A DNA stretch of 17,214 bases from an uncultured Eubacteriales bacterium (GTDB lineage: Bacteria > Bacillota > Clostridia > Christensenellales > Borkfalkiaceae), in NCBI GenBank assembly GCA_905210545.1, contig CAJLXC010000034.1:1-17214 (forward strand), written 5' to 3'. Below, piece after piece: positions 7,248-14,837 of this stretch. The position numbers were made by a program, and so were the translations under genes. Below the pieces are notes generated by a model. The model was not told the DNA's origin and made no database searches. It worked only from the letters and a program-made list of their open reading frames with translations. Numbering within the stretch: the stretch's first letter is position 1; each line of letters begins with the position of its first letter.

Positions 7248-7277
7248 ATTTTAATATAATTGTGTGCGTTTTGTCAA
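7248..7277 (-). promoter_or_regulatory. Promoter of the LOG-family gene
   Basis: On the minus strand a perfect TTGACA (7277-7272) is followed after 18 bases by TAAAAT (7253-7248). The predicted start near 7241 gives a leader of about 50 bases ending in AAGGAG. It is back-to-back with the candidate promoter of the carrier gene. Confidence 0.65.
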
Positions 7278-7303
7278 CTTTGTATAACGGGTTGCGCGTT
7301 TCG

Positions 7304-7332
7304 TTGCTTTTATTTTTTTTATATGTTAGAAT
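7304..7332 (+). promoter_or_regulatory. Candidate promoter of the ArsB/NhaD-type carrier gene
   Basis: TAGAAT (7327-7332) is an extended -10 with TG one base upstream. A poor -35 (TTGCTT, 7304-7309) sits at a 17-base spacing. Transcription from it would begin at or within a base or two of ATG 7339. No Shine-Dalgarno is visible, so the message may be leaderless. Confidence 0.45.
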
Positions 7333-7338
7333 AGCGAT

Positions 7339-8664
7339 ATGACAAAAACCGTGATAACCGCCGCGATAACCGCGGCTCTGATGGCTTTATCCATTATAAT
7401 AAAGCCTTATATAACGATAAAAAAATTCAAGGTCGGCTTATACTGTCTTATTTCCGTGGCGGGCGCGGCGATTCTTTTGGCGTTCGGCGCGGTTTCCGTT
7501 AAAGAAGCCGTCGCCGGCATGGTTGCGGACTCCGCCGTCAATCCGATAAAAATACTCGCGCTGTTCCTTTCGGTAACGCTCGTTTCGGTATATCTCGGCA
7601 ACGCGGGGTTTTTCTCGTTCGTTGCGGAAAGGATTTTTAAAAACGTTAAAGGCGGGCAGATAAAGCTTTTCCTCTTACTGTACGCGACGGTCGCGATTCT
7701 CACCGTGTTTACTTCTAACGACATAATCGTGCTTACTTTTACGCCGCCCGTCTGCATATTCGCGAGAAAAGCAAAAATCTCGCCCGTGCCTTATCTTATG
7801 GGCGAATTCGTCGCGGCGAATACCTGGAGCGTCGCGCTCATCGTGGGCAATCCCACCAACGTCTACCTTGCGGGCAGCTACGGCGTGGACTTTTTCGCGT
7901 ATGCAAAGGTAATGCTGCTGCCGGCGATAGTCGCGGGCGTAAGCAGTCTCTGCGTTTTGCTTTTATTGTTCGGAAAACAGCTTAAGCGACCGGTCGCGAC
8001 TTCGGAAAAAAACGAAATCGCCTGCGGTCCGGACGAGAACGCAAAGACGAGAATAGACAAGGTTCAGACGGCGGCTTCGCTTTTCACTCTGTGCGCCTGC
8101 ATAATCGCGCTGTCGGTATCGTCCTTTATCGGCGCGGAAATGTGGCTCGTCTGCGTCGTCGGCGCGGGCGCGCTTACGGCGTTTCTCACAGTCTACGGTT
8201 TAACCCGCGACAAGAGCGCGGCGAGAGTTCTGCAAGGGCTTAAAAAAGAGCCTTACGAACTTATTCCGTTCGTTCTTTCTATGTTCGTGATCGTTCTCGC
8301 ACTCAAAAAGTGCGGCTTTACCGACGTTTTGGGAAACGCCCTGCTTCGCGGCGGAAAATCGGACGCGTTGAGTTTCGGGTTTCTTTCCGCGCTGTCGGCA
8401 AATTTTTTGAACAATATACCTATGAGCGTGCTGTTTGAAAAAATCATCGGCGGAAAAAGCTTATACGCGCTTTACGGGGCGGTGATAGGCTCTAATCTCG
8501 GCGCGTTCATAACGCCCGTCGGCGCGCTTGCGGGAATTATGTGGACGAAAATATTGAACGGAGAAGGCGTTAAGCTTTCCTTCGGCAAGTTCGCGCTGTA
8601 CGGAACGTGTTGCGCTCTGCCCGCGATTTTGCTATCCTGCCTTACTCTGTTTATCACTTTATAA
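7339..8664 (+). CDS. ArsB/NhaD/SLC13-type ion transporter
   Basis: This 441-residue integral membrane carrier has about eleven hydrophobic segments. The two inverted halves of the ion transporter superfamily can be recognised. The first re-entrant loop carries FTSNDIIVLTFTPP (124-137) and NPTNVYLAG (171-179). The second half repeats the pattern with FLNNIPMSVLF and GSNLGAFITPVGALAGIMW. Paired Asn/Thr-Pro motifs of this sort occur in ArsB, NhaD and dicarboxylate carriers. The substrate cannot be told from sequence: no arsR, arsA or arsC is nearby, so arsenite export is not supported. No ribosome site precedes ATG 7339. The stop overlaps the AAGGAA that precedes the MFS gene, so the two are co-transcribed. 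Confidence 0.85.
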   Translation: MTKTVITAAITAALMALSIIIKPYITIKKFKVGLYCLISVAGAAILLAFGAVSVKEAVAGMVADSAVNPIKILALFLSVTLVSVYLGNAGFFSFVAERIFKNVKGGQIKLFLLLYATVAILTVFTSNDIIVLTFTPPVCIFARKAKISPVPYLMGEFVAANTWSVALIVGNPTNVYLAGSYGVDFFAYAKVMLLPAIVAGVSSLCVLLLLFGKQLKRPVATSEKNEIACGPDENAKTRIDKVQTAASLFTLCACIIALSVSSFIGAEMWLVCVVGAGALTAFLTVYGLTRDKSAARVLQGLKKEPYELIPFVLSMFVIVLALKKCGFTDVLGNALLRGGKSDALSFGFLSALSANFLNNIPMSVLFEKIIGGKSLYALYGAVIGSNLGAFITPVGALAGIMWTKILNGEGVKLSFGKFALYGTCCALPAILLSCLTLFITL

Positions 8665-8683
8665 GGAATTAACATCTTTTGTT

Positions 8684-9913
8684 ATGGCGACTTTACTTCT
8701 GGTTTTTATCTATTTTATATACATAGGTCTCGGCGTTCCCGATTCCGCTATCGGCTCGGCGTGGCCCGCGATGTTCCCCGATCTGGGACTTCCCGTAAGC
8801 TACGCGAGCTACGTAACGGTTTTAATTTCGCTCTGCACCGCGCTTTCTTCGCTGTTCTCGGCAAAGCTTATCAACAAATTCGGCACGGGACTCGTGACGG
8901 CGGTTTCCACGCTCGTAACGGCTGTCGCGCTTATCGGGTTTTCGCTTTCAACCTCTATATGGTGGCTGTGCGTTTCCGCGTTGCCCGCGGGATTCGGCGC
9001 GGGCGCGATAGACGCGGCTCTCAATAACTACGTGGCTTTAAGGTATAAATCTTCTCACGTGAGCTTTCTGCACAGCTTTTACGGCATAGGCGTTGCGATA
9101 ACGCCGTTCATAATGTCTTTCGCGCTTAAAAACGGCGACTGGCGGCAAGGTTACAGGCTTATTTTTTACGTTCAGATCGCCATCGCGGCGTTGGCGTTTT
9201 CTACCCTGCCGTTATGGAAGAAAGTCAAAGAACAATCGGGCGAAGAAGAAGCCTTCACCCCCGTGACGCTTTCTTACCCCGCGATGTTTAAGATCCCTGC
9301 CGCCCGCGCGGGCTGGCTCGTGTTCTTTCTCACCTGCGGACTCGAATTCACCTGCAACACCTGGGCAACGACCTTTCTCGTAAAATCCGAAGGCGCGACC
9401 GCTGCCGCCGCGGCAAGAGCTTTGACTTTTTATTATCTCGGCATAACCACGGGCAGGTTCGTTTCGGGTTTAATCGTGAAAAAGCTCGGCAACGAACGCA
9501 TAGTGCTTATCGGTTACGGACTTGTGCTTGCGGCGATAATCCTTTTGTTTTTGCCCGTTCCCATTGCGGTAAAGGGCGGCGCGCTCGCGATGATAGGCTT
9601 CGGCAACGGTCCGTCGTTCCCAAACCTGATTTATATGACGCCCGGGCATTTCGGCAAGGAAGCCTCTCAATCTCTTATCGGCTCGCAAATGGCGATGTGC
9701 AATCTCGGCATTCTCGCCGTTCCGCCGCTGTTCGGACTGATCGCGAAAAGGCTTTCCGCGGGGCTGTTCCCCGCGTTCCTCGCGGTTTTGTTCGCACTCA
9801 TTTTGCCGCTCACTCTGTTATACTTTAAGAGAATGCGCACGCTTAAAGCCGCGGGCGGACTTAAATTCGGGAACAAACCCGAAAATATCGTTGATAATTC
9901 CGAAAAAAAATGA
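8684..9913 (+). CDS. Major facilitator superfamily (MFS) transporter
   Basis: This 409-residue, 12-helix carrier has a short N-terminus and a charged central loop (about residues 180-200, KKVKEQSGEEEAF), as expected between the two six-helix bundles. Typical features are GVPDSAIGSAWPAMFPDL at the start and loop 2-3 with NKFG. In helix 4-5, LPAGFGAGAIDAALNNYVA resembles the FucP/YfkF-type sugar and drug porters, and HSFYGIGVAITPF follows. The substrate is unknown. ATG 8684 has only a distant AAGGAA (15-base spacing) overlapping the preceding stop, so translation is probably weak or coupled. The dUTPase gene follows 23 bases later. Confidence 0.88.
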   Translation: MATLLLVFIYFIYIGLGVPDSAIGSAWPAMFPDLGLPVSYASYVTVLISLCTALSSLFSAKLINKFGTGLVTAVSTLVTAVALIGFSLSTSIWWLCVSALPAGFGAGAIDAALNNYVALRYKSSHVSFLHSFYGIGVAITPFIMSFALKNGDWRQGYRLIFYVQIAIAALAFSTLPLWKKVKEQSGEEEAFTPVTLSYPAMFKIPAARAGWLVFFLTCGLEFTCNTWATTFLVKSEGATAAAAARALTFYYLGITTGRFVSGLIVKKLGNERIVLIGYGLVLAAIILLFLPVPIAVKGGALAMIGFGNGPSFPNLIYMTPGHFGKEASQSLIGSQMAMCNLGILAVPPLFGLIAKRLSAGLFPAFLAVLFALILPLTLLYFKRMRTLKAAGGLKFGNKPENIVDNSEKK

Positions 9914-9936
9914 TATGATTTTATCGGTGAGATTTT

Positions 9937-10413
9937 ATGGAAAAAATAGCTAAATTCGAAAAGGTAAGCAAAACCGAATATTTAAGATGCGGAACGGAAG
10001 ATAATTATTCCGGAATAATTCTGCCCAAAAGAGCCACCGCGGGCAGCGCGGGTTACGACTTTTTTTCGCCCGAAGAATTCACTCTCGCGCCGAACGAAAC
10101 GGCAAAGGTCGCAACGGGCGTAAGGGTTAAAATAGCGAGCGGCTGGGTGCTGCTCATTTATCCGCGTTCGTCTTTGGGCTTTAAATACAGACTCACGCTC
10201 AACAACACGGTGGGCGTAATAGATTCCGATTATTACGAGGCGGAAAACGAAGGGCATATTTTTATAAAAATGACCAACTGCGGAGATAAGCCGCTCACGA
10301 TAGAAAAAGGCAAGGCTTTCGCGCAGGGCGTGTTTACCCCGTTCGGCATAACCGAAGACGACGAGTGCGCCGCGCCGAGAAAAGGCGGCATAGGCAGCAC
10401 CGACGCGAAATAA
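9937..10413 (+). CDS. dut: dUTP diphosphatase (dUTPase)
   Basis: The enzyme hydrolyses dUTP to dUMP and pyrophosphate, keeping uracil out of DNA and feeding dTMP synthesis. At 158 residues it fits the homotrimeric family. All five motifs are present in order: SAGYDF (37-42), PRSSLG (76-81), NTVGVIDSDYY (90-100, catalytic Asp 96 and uracil-stacking Tyr 99), KGKAFAQGVF (124-133) and the C-terminal P-loop-like RKGGIGST (148-155). A Phe at 135 lies between motifs 4 and 5. The start ATG has GGTGAG upstream at a short spacing. It is the last gene of a + strand group with two carriers, with no obvious functional link to them, and ends at a strong terminator. Confidence 0.94.
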   Translation: MEKIAKFEKVSKTEYLRCGTEDNYSGIILPKRATAGSAGYDFFSPEEFTLAPNETAKVATGVRVKIASGWVLLIYPRSSLGFKYRLTLNNTVGVIDSDYYEAENEGHIFIKMTNCGDKPLTIEKGKAFAQGVFTPFGITEDDECAAPRKGGIGSTDAK

Positions 10414-10424
10414 ACGATAAAACA

Positions 10425-10459
10425 AAATTAAAAAGGGCGCGCCGCGCCCTTTTTAATTT
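10425..10459. terminator. Bidirectional terminator between convergent units
   Basis: A perfect 16-bp stem (10425-10440 with 10444-10459) has a GGGCGC core, a 3-nt loop and A-run/T-run flanks inside the stem. It therefore works on either strand. It ends the dut unit on the + strand and the ypeB unit on the minus strand. Confidence 0.9.
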
Positions 10460-10516
10460 CTAAGTGTTGCACTTAGTTTTACGATTATTCTTTCTTCGAT
10501 ATTCGGTTTATAACCG
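10460..10516. other. Two further stem-loops downstream of ypeB
   Basis: CTAAGTG-TTG-CACTTAG (10460-10476) is followed by TTTT on the + strand. CGGTT-TAT-AACCG (10504-10516) lies directly after the ypeB stop on the minus strand. Together with the large hairpin at 10425-10459 they make a region of three stem-loops between the converging genes. They may act as backup terminators or 3'-end protection. Confidence 0.5.
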
Positions 10517-10518
10517 AG

Positions 10519-12471
10519 TTACATCAGCAATTCGCCCTCGTCGGAAGAAATCACCTTGAACATTTCTACCTGTCTGCCCGTTTCCGCGTCTATATACACG
10601 AAATAGGCAGAACCGTCGTAAGTGCCGGAAAATTCGTAACAGAGTTTTTCGCTCTTTTCGCCTATAGGCACAATCGCTTTTCTACACGTTATCACGTCTA
10701 TAGAAGAAGAAACTTTGCTTCTCGCCTGTTCTGCGGAAAGCGCGGCTTTATTTATCACCCTTTCCGTATGGTTGGTGTAATAAGAAGTTGCTTCCATTCC
10801 GATAACCGCAGCCGTTTCCGCGCACACTCTCACTTTTACAAGGTCGGAATAAATGATAACGTCGTCCTTCGACCCGGCAAAGTTAATCGTATACACGTTG
10901 TCGGAGAGATTTACCCAGACGGGGCGCATATCGTTAAAACCCTGCGCGGCAAGGAATTCCAAAGCCTTTGCGGTCACGTAATCCCCGTCGAAATTCGTTT
11001 CCTTGCAGCTGCCCGAATAAGAGAACGAGATAAGCTTTCCGCCGACTTCCGAAATCTGCGCGAACAGCACGCTGTCGTTTACCGTGGCGGTAACGTTAAA
11101 GCATCTCATCGCGCCCTCTAACGTGCCTGCGTTTTTAACGTTTTCTAACCCGTATGCGCCGAATATATCGGAGAATATCTCTTTCGCTCCCGCTTCGTCC
11201 GTTTTTTCGCCCGACAACCCCTTTATTTCTCTTTCGTCCGCACCGTCCGAGAACGGTCCGTCGTAAATCAGCTCGGGATATTCTACGGAAAGATTTTCAA
11301 GGTCGTTGAAGTTATCGAGAACCACGTTGCCTTTATCGCCCGTCGCCATAGAAACGAACGAGAAATCGTTTTCCATTCCGCCCATAGTCTTTTGCAACGC
11401 TTCTTTAAGAGTAAGGTTTGCCTTATAGAGCTTTTTCAGGTTTTCCGTTTCGGCGGCGGTAAACTTTTCGCCGTCTATAAGCTTTTTATTCAGATACTTG
11501 GCGTAATCGCCTATCTGGTTTACAAGCTTGACCGTATAAAACTTGCTTTCGTCTTCTAACGGCAAGGATTGCAGGTCGTTTTCGGCAAGCTCGCTGTTTA
11601 CGGCAAGATTCATAAGGTAATTCTGCATCGCGCCGGTATCGCTCGTCGCGAGTATTTTGGACATATTGAGATCCATATTGTCTACCTGCTCTACCGTATC
11701 GTAAAACGATCTGCGATAAGCCGATTCCAGCATATTATCGCTCGCGGTAGGCATTAAAAACGTGAACGTTAGAACCGAAGCCAGCACCAGCGTTGCCACG
11801 CCGAGCGAGATTACCGCAGCGAGCCAGCCGCCGAAGCCTCTGTTCTTTTCGCGGTTTTTGCGGCGGCTTTCCGCGTTCTTTTCCTTTCTCGCTTTTTTCG
11901 CGAGAAATTTCTGCCGTTTAAGCTCCGCCTTTCTCTGCTTTTCTTCTCTTTTTTCTTCCGCTATCCGCGCTTTCTCCGCGGCTATGCGCTTCTGCCTGTC
12001 TTTTTTGCTTTCGCGCTTTAACATATCGCGGCGTTTTGCGCGTTCTTCGGCAAGAAGTCTTTTCTTTTCGCGCGCTTCCGCTTTCTTTCTGTTTTTATCG
12101 CGTAAAATCGCGGCTTTGGCTTTTTCTTTTTCCGCTTTTTTATGCGCTTTTATTCTCGCAAGCTCAACGCGTTTTGCCGCGCGGATTCTTTCTTTTTCGG
12201 CTTTAACGGCTTTTTTTTTACGCTGTTTTTCAGCCTTTGCTTCCGCAGCGAGTTTTTTCTTTTCTTCTTTTCTGCGTTTTGCCGCGGCGGCTTTCTGCTT
12301 TTTGGTTTTGGATTTTTTCGTCGCCGGAGAAGTCTTTTTATCGGTTTTGGCGGAAGCTTTCGCTGCGGGCGATTTTCCGCTTTTTTCGCTCTTTTTGCGG
12401 GGCTTTGCGCTTTCGCTCGCGATTTCCGCGTTTTCAACCTTTTCTACGGCGTTGTTTTTCTGTTTTTCCAT
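10519..12471 (-). CDS. ypeB: Germination protein YpeB with an unusual basic N-terminal extension
   Basis: YpeB is needed for assembly or stability of the cortex-lytic enzyme SleB in the spore. Residues from about 213 on look like YpeB: one membrane segment (213-240), an extracytoplasmic helical region with NMDLNMSKILAT, then PepSY-like repeats, the last ending in IDAETGRQVEMFKV near the C-terminus. The family is about 450 residues, but this one is 650. The excess is residues 1-211, almost entirely Lys, Arg, Ala and Glu, predicted to be one long charged helix on the cytoplasmic (forespore core) side. The reading frame is continuous, and AAGGAGG sits seven bases before ATG 12471, so the extension appears to be translated. 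It follows sleB by 17 bases. Confidence 0.9.
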   Translation of the reverse strand: MEKQKNNAVEKVENAEIASESAKPRKKSEKSGKSPAAKASAKTDKKTSPATKKSKTKKQKAAAAKRRKEEKKKLAAEAKAEKQRKKKAVKAEKERIRAAKRVELARIKAHKKAEKEKAKAAILRDKNRKKAEAREKKRLLAEERAKRRDMLKRESKKDRQKRIAAEKARIAEEKREEKQRKAELKRQKFLAKKARKEKNAESRRKNREKNRGFGGWLAAVISLGVATLVLASVLTFTFLMPTASDNMLESAYRRSFYDTVEQVDNMDLNMSKILATSDTGAMQNYLMNLAVNSELAENDLQSLPLEDESKFYTVKLVNQIGDYAKYLNKKLIDGEKFTAAETENLKKLYKANLTLKEALQKTMGGMENDFSFVSMATGDKGNVVLDNFNDLENLSVEYPELIYDGPFSDGADEREIKGLSGEKTDEAGAKEIFSDIFGAYGLENVKNAGTLEGAMRCFNVTATVNDSVLFAQISEVGGKLISFSYSGSCKETNFDGDYVTAKALEFLAAQGFNDMRPVWVNLSDNVYTINFAGSKDDVIIYSDLVKVRVCAETAAVIGMEATSYYTNHTERVINKAALSAEQARSKVSSSIDVITCRKAIVPIGEKSEKLCYEFSGTYDGSAYFVYIDAETGRQVEMFKVISSDEGELLM

Positions 12472-12488
12472 AATGTTTCCTCCTTATA

Positions 12489-13184
12489 TTATTTTGCAAA
12501 CACGTGGTTGCCGATAGTTACGGTAGTCGTTCTGGAAAAAATCCAGGCGGACGTTGCCGTGGCGGGATTATAATAATAAATCGCGCCGTAAGTCGGATCC
12601 CAGCCGTTCATTGCGTCCTGCGCGGCTTTTTTGGCTGTTGCGTCAGGCGTAAGATTTATCTGTCCGTCGTCTACCGCGGTAAACGCGTAGCTCTGATAAA
12701 TCACGCCCGACATCGTGTTTGGAAAGGACGCGCTTTTTATTCTGTTCATAACGACCGCGCCGACCGCGACCTGCCCCACGTAGCTTTCGCCGCGCGCCTC
12801 GCCGTAAATAAGTCTCGCGAGAAGGTTTACGTCCGTGTTGCTGTAACTTCCCGTGGCGTTGTTTTGGCTTGCCGAACCCGTGCTAATGCCGAGCGCGGCG
12901 AGGGTTTTGTTGCCGACCACGCCGTCTGCCGTCAGTCCGTTCTTTTTCTGAAAATAAACCACTGCGGCTTTGGTTTTCGCGCCGTAAACGCCGTCTACCG
13001 TTCCTTTATAATATCCCCAGTTTTTAAGTTTACGTTGAACGGTTTTGACCGTTCCGCCCGTACTGCCCGTTTTAAGCGTCAGCGCGGAAGCCGATTCCGT
13101 TTTTGCCGGCAACGCCGTAAACACGCAGAACGCCGCGGTGAAAACCATTAAAACGAGTACGAATGTTTTAATCGCTTTTTTCAT
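12489..13184 (-). CDS. sleB: Spore cortex-lytic enzyme SleB
   Basis: SleB is a lytic transglycosylase that opens the muramic-lactam cortex peptidoglycan during germination. The 231-residue product has a signal peptide (about 1-30, MKKAIKTFVLVLMVFTAAFC then ALPAKTESASA). A peptidoglycan-binding domain (37-98) carries VKTVQRKLKNWGYYKGTVDGVYG, and the catalytic hydrolase_2 domain (118-231) carries LLARLIYGEARGESYVGQVA, Glu 129 being the expected catalytic residue. The linker (103-116) is Ser/Asn-rich. I chose ATG 13184 because AAGGAGG stands five bases before it. An upstream in-frame ATG at 13205 lacks this. The gene starts inside the end of spoIIR (17-base overlap), and ypeB, its usual partner, follows. 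Confidence 0.95.
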   Translation of the reverse strand: MKKAIKTFVLVLMVFTAAFCVFTALPAKTESASALTLKTGSTGGTVKTVQRKLKNWGYYKGTVDGVYGAKTKAAVVYFQKKNGLTADGVVGNKTLAALGISTGSASQNNATGSYSNTDVNLLARLIYGEARGESYVGQVAVGAVVMNRIKSASFPNTMSGVIYQSYAFTAVDDGQINLTPDATAKKAAQDAMNGWDPTYGAIYYYNPATATSAWIFSRTTTVTIGNHVFAK

Positions 13185-13725
13185 TGTTTCCTCCTTGTTT
13201 TTCATAAAAGCTTTTTATAATTTCGTAAATTTTGCTTTTGTAAACGTAATTTTTGCCTTCGCCCGTAAAACAGAGCGGAGGATAGACCACGCACCACCAG
13301 TTATCGCCTTTGCCGCTGCCTAAATTTATTATCAGCGCGTCGTAATATCCGCATTCCAGCGTAAGCTCTCCGTAAACGCGCGTGGGGAATTTTTCTCGCT
13401 TTAACCCCGCGTTGCTTTTATACGAAAACCCGTATTTTTCAAGCGTTTCGTCCGCAACCCGTTCCACGTCGGCAAGAAGCGCGTTAAGCGTTTCGTCCGC
13501 TTTTTTCTTCGTGTCGCAGGCGGCGATATACGGCGTTAAAAATTCCACAACCGCGTCTTTTACTTTATATTTTACGCCCTGATCCTCTTCCGAATTAGAT
13601 TCGGCGCGGATATGTATGCGCAAATACTCTTTTCGGGGAGAGTCTTCCGCTTTTTGCAGAAACAATCCCGCGGCGATTAAAAATATTATGGCTAACGCTA
13701 AAAAACTTATGCAAACTTTTTTCAT
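13168..13725 (-). CDS. spoIIR: Stage II sporulation protein R
   Basis: SpoIIR is made in the forespore under sigma-F, secreted into the space between the membranes, and triggers SpoIIGA to process pro-sigma-E in the mother cell. The 185-residue protein has an N-terminal hydrophobic anchor or signal (5-22). Conserved blocks follow: LRIHIRAESNSEEDQGVKYKVKDAV (35-59) and the C-terminal GKGDNWWCVVYPPLCF. The start has AAGGA about 11 bases upstream. The 3' end overlaps the start of sleB, so the two are on one message. I see no convincing sigma-F promoter in the 140 bases upstream: GCTTA and GGTCAATAA occur at 13799-13773 but with a spacing two or three bases short. Confidence 0.93.
   Translation of the reverse strand: MKKVCISFLALAIIFLIAAGLFLQKAEDSPRKEYLRIHIRAESNSEEDQGVKYKVKDAVVEFLTPYIAACDTKKKADETLNALLADVERVADETLEKYGFSYKSNAGLKREKFPTRVYGELTLECGYYDALIINLGSGKGDNWWCVVYPPLCFTGEGKNYVYKSKIYEIIKSFYEKQGGNNEKSD
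13190..13196 (-). promoter_or_regulatory. Ribosome binding site that fixes the sleB start
   Basis: AAGGAGG on the minus strand lies five bases from ATG 13184, within the coding end of spoIIR. It decides the sleB start against the ATG seven codons upstream. Confidence 0.8.
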
Positions 13726-13854
13726 TTTATTTTGTGTCCTTATTTATCCTTCAATTTTTTATTTCATATTTTTTATTGACCGATAAACTTTTTTTAAGCG
13801 GGTTTTTATTGCGGAAAATACGATTTTTTTGACGAATTCCGCTTTTTATTCTTT

Positions 13855-13910
13855 TTGTGCGTAAAAAACGCCCCCGATTTTCCTACCGGAAAATCGGGGG
13901 CGTTGATTTT
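13855..13910. terminator. Strong bidirectional terminator after ispE
   Basis: A perfect 17-bp stem (13867-13883 with 13888-13904, core CGCCCCCGA) closes a TACC loop. T-runs stand on both sides: GATTTTTT on the + strand and TTTTTT on the minus strand. It lies just downstream of the ispE stop at 13942 and separates that unit from spoIIR-sleB-ypeB, so the latter must have its own promoter in 13726-13866. Confidence 0.92.
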
Positions 13911-13941
13911 TTGCTTCGTCCTTTATCGAGCGTTTGTTTTT

Positions 13942-14781
13942 TTATAATGATTCCGCTTTAATAAGTCGTTGCCCGTAAACGGGTTTAAGCCGTCTATAAA
14001 CGCGGTCGCGTTCTTTTTTCGTATCGAACATCGAGAAAACCGCGCTGCCAGAACCCGTCATAACCGTCGTGCCGAAGAGGCTAAGCGCGTCCGCGTTTTC
14101 GCGTATTTCCGGAATCAGCTCCGAAGCCGACGCGAAAAGGTCGTTTTTAAGAAGAGACCTGAATTCTGCCGCGTCGTTCTTTTCGAGCGCGGCGAGTGCG
14201 TACGGCGTGCAGGGAGAACGGCTCGCGCCTATTTCGTCAAACCGCTTGAAGCATTGCGCGGTAGAGCCGGAGCTTTCGGCAACGAGAATTAAAAAATAAA
14301 ACCTTCTGCCGAGAACGAGCGGGTCTATCTGCGTGCCTCTGCCGCGAACCCGCGCGAAGCCGCCGCGAAGCATAAAAGAAACGTCGCTCCCTACGTCGTC
14401 CGCTATTTCGTCAAGCTCGCCGTTCACGTTATAAAGCCGCGCAAGCCCCGCGAGAACGCCTGCCGCGTCTGCGGAAGAACCGCCCAGACCGCCGCCCGTG
14501 GGAATATTTCTTTTTATCGATATATCCGCGCCGCACGTACCGAATTTTTTCACGAACGCTTCCGCCGCGCGATACGCGTTGGAATTTTCGGGAGCAATCT
14601 CCGCGGAAACGCCGCAAAAGGAAAGGCGAACGGCTTCGTCTTTCCTTTCCGTCACGATAATTTCGTCAAACACGTTCACGGACAAAAACAGAGAGTCAAT
14701 ATTATGGTATCCTTTTTCTCTGCCCGTAACGTCTAACGTAAGGTTTAGTTTTGCGGGTATTCTGATTTTTACTTTTTTCAT
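13942..14781 (-). CDS. ispE: 4-(cytidine 5'-diphospho)-2-C-methyl-D-erythritol kinase
   Basis: IspE phosphorylates CDP-methylerythritol in the non-mevalonate isoprenoid pathway. From ATG 14781 the product is 279 residues, the normal family length. It has the substrate motif IPAKLNLTLDV (8-18, catalytic Lys 11), the GHMP ATP loop PTGGGLGGSSAD (94-105), GSDVSF (131-136, catalytic Asp 133) and the third GHMP motif MTGSGSAVF (241-249). The frame is open 57 codons further upstream, but that part overlaps the SipL-like gene and shows no family similarity, so I reject it. The Shine-Dalgarno is poor (AAAGGG far upstream). It follows the SipL-like gene by 56 bases and is probably co-transcribed. Confidence 0.93.
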   Translation of the reverse strand: MKKVKIRIPAKLNLTLDVTGREKGYHNIDSLFLSVNVFDEIIVTERKDEAVRLSFCGVSAEIAPENSNAYRAAEAFVKKFGTCGADISIKRNIPTGGGLGGSSADAAGVLAGLARLYNVNGELDEIADDVGSDVSFMLRGGFARVRGRGTQIDPLVLGRRFYFLILVAESSGSTAQCFKRFDEIGASRSPCTPYALAALEKNDAAEFRSLLKNDLFASASELIPEIRENADALSLFGTTVMTGSGSAVFSMFDTKKERDRVYRRLKPVYGQRLIKAESL

Positions 14782-14837
14782 AAGTTTTTTATATAACCCT
14801 TTATCCGTAATCCGCTCTTTTACCGCGCGGCGAATAT

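Noticed and set aside
7339..8664. Reading the ArsB/NhaD-type carrier as an arsenite efflux pump
   Set aside because: The fold is shared by carriers of arsenite, sodium and dicarboxylates, and there is no arsR, arsA, arsC or arsenic-responsive site nearby.
11762..12517. Long + strand open frame of 251 codons opposite the ypeB 5' end
   Set aside because: It is rich in Phe, Ser, Ala and Arg, the antisense reading of the Lys/Arg/Ala/Glu codons of the YpeB extension. It has no family likeness and no ribosome site, and crosses the ypeB-sleB boundary.
13773..13799. Sigma-F promoter for spoIIR (GCTTA and GGTCAATAA on the minus strand)
   Set aside because: The gap is 13 bases, shorter than the usual 15-16, and the -10 match is incomplete, so it is not listed as a feature.
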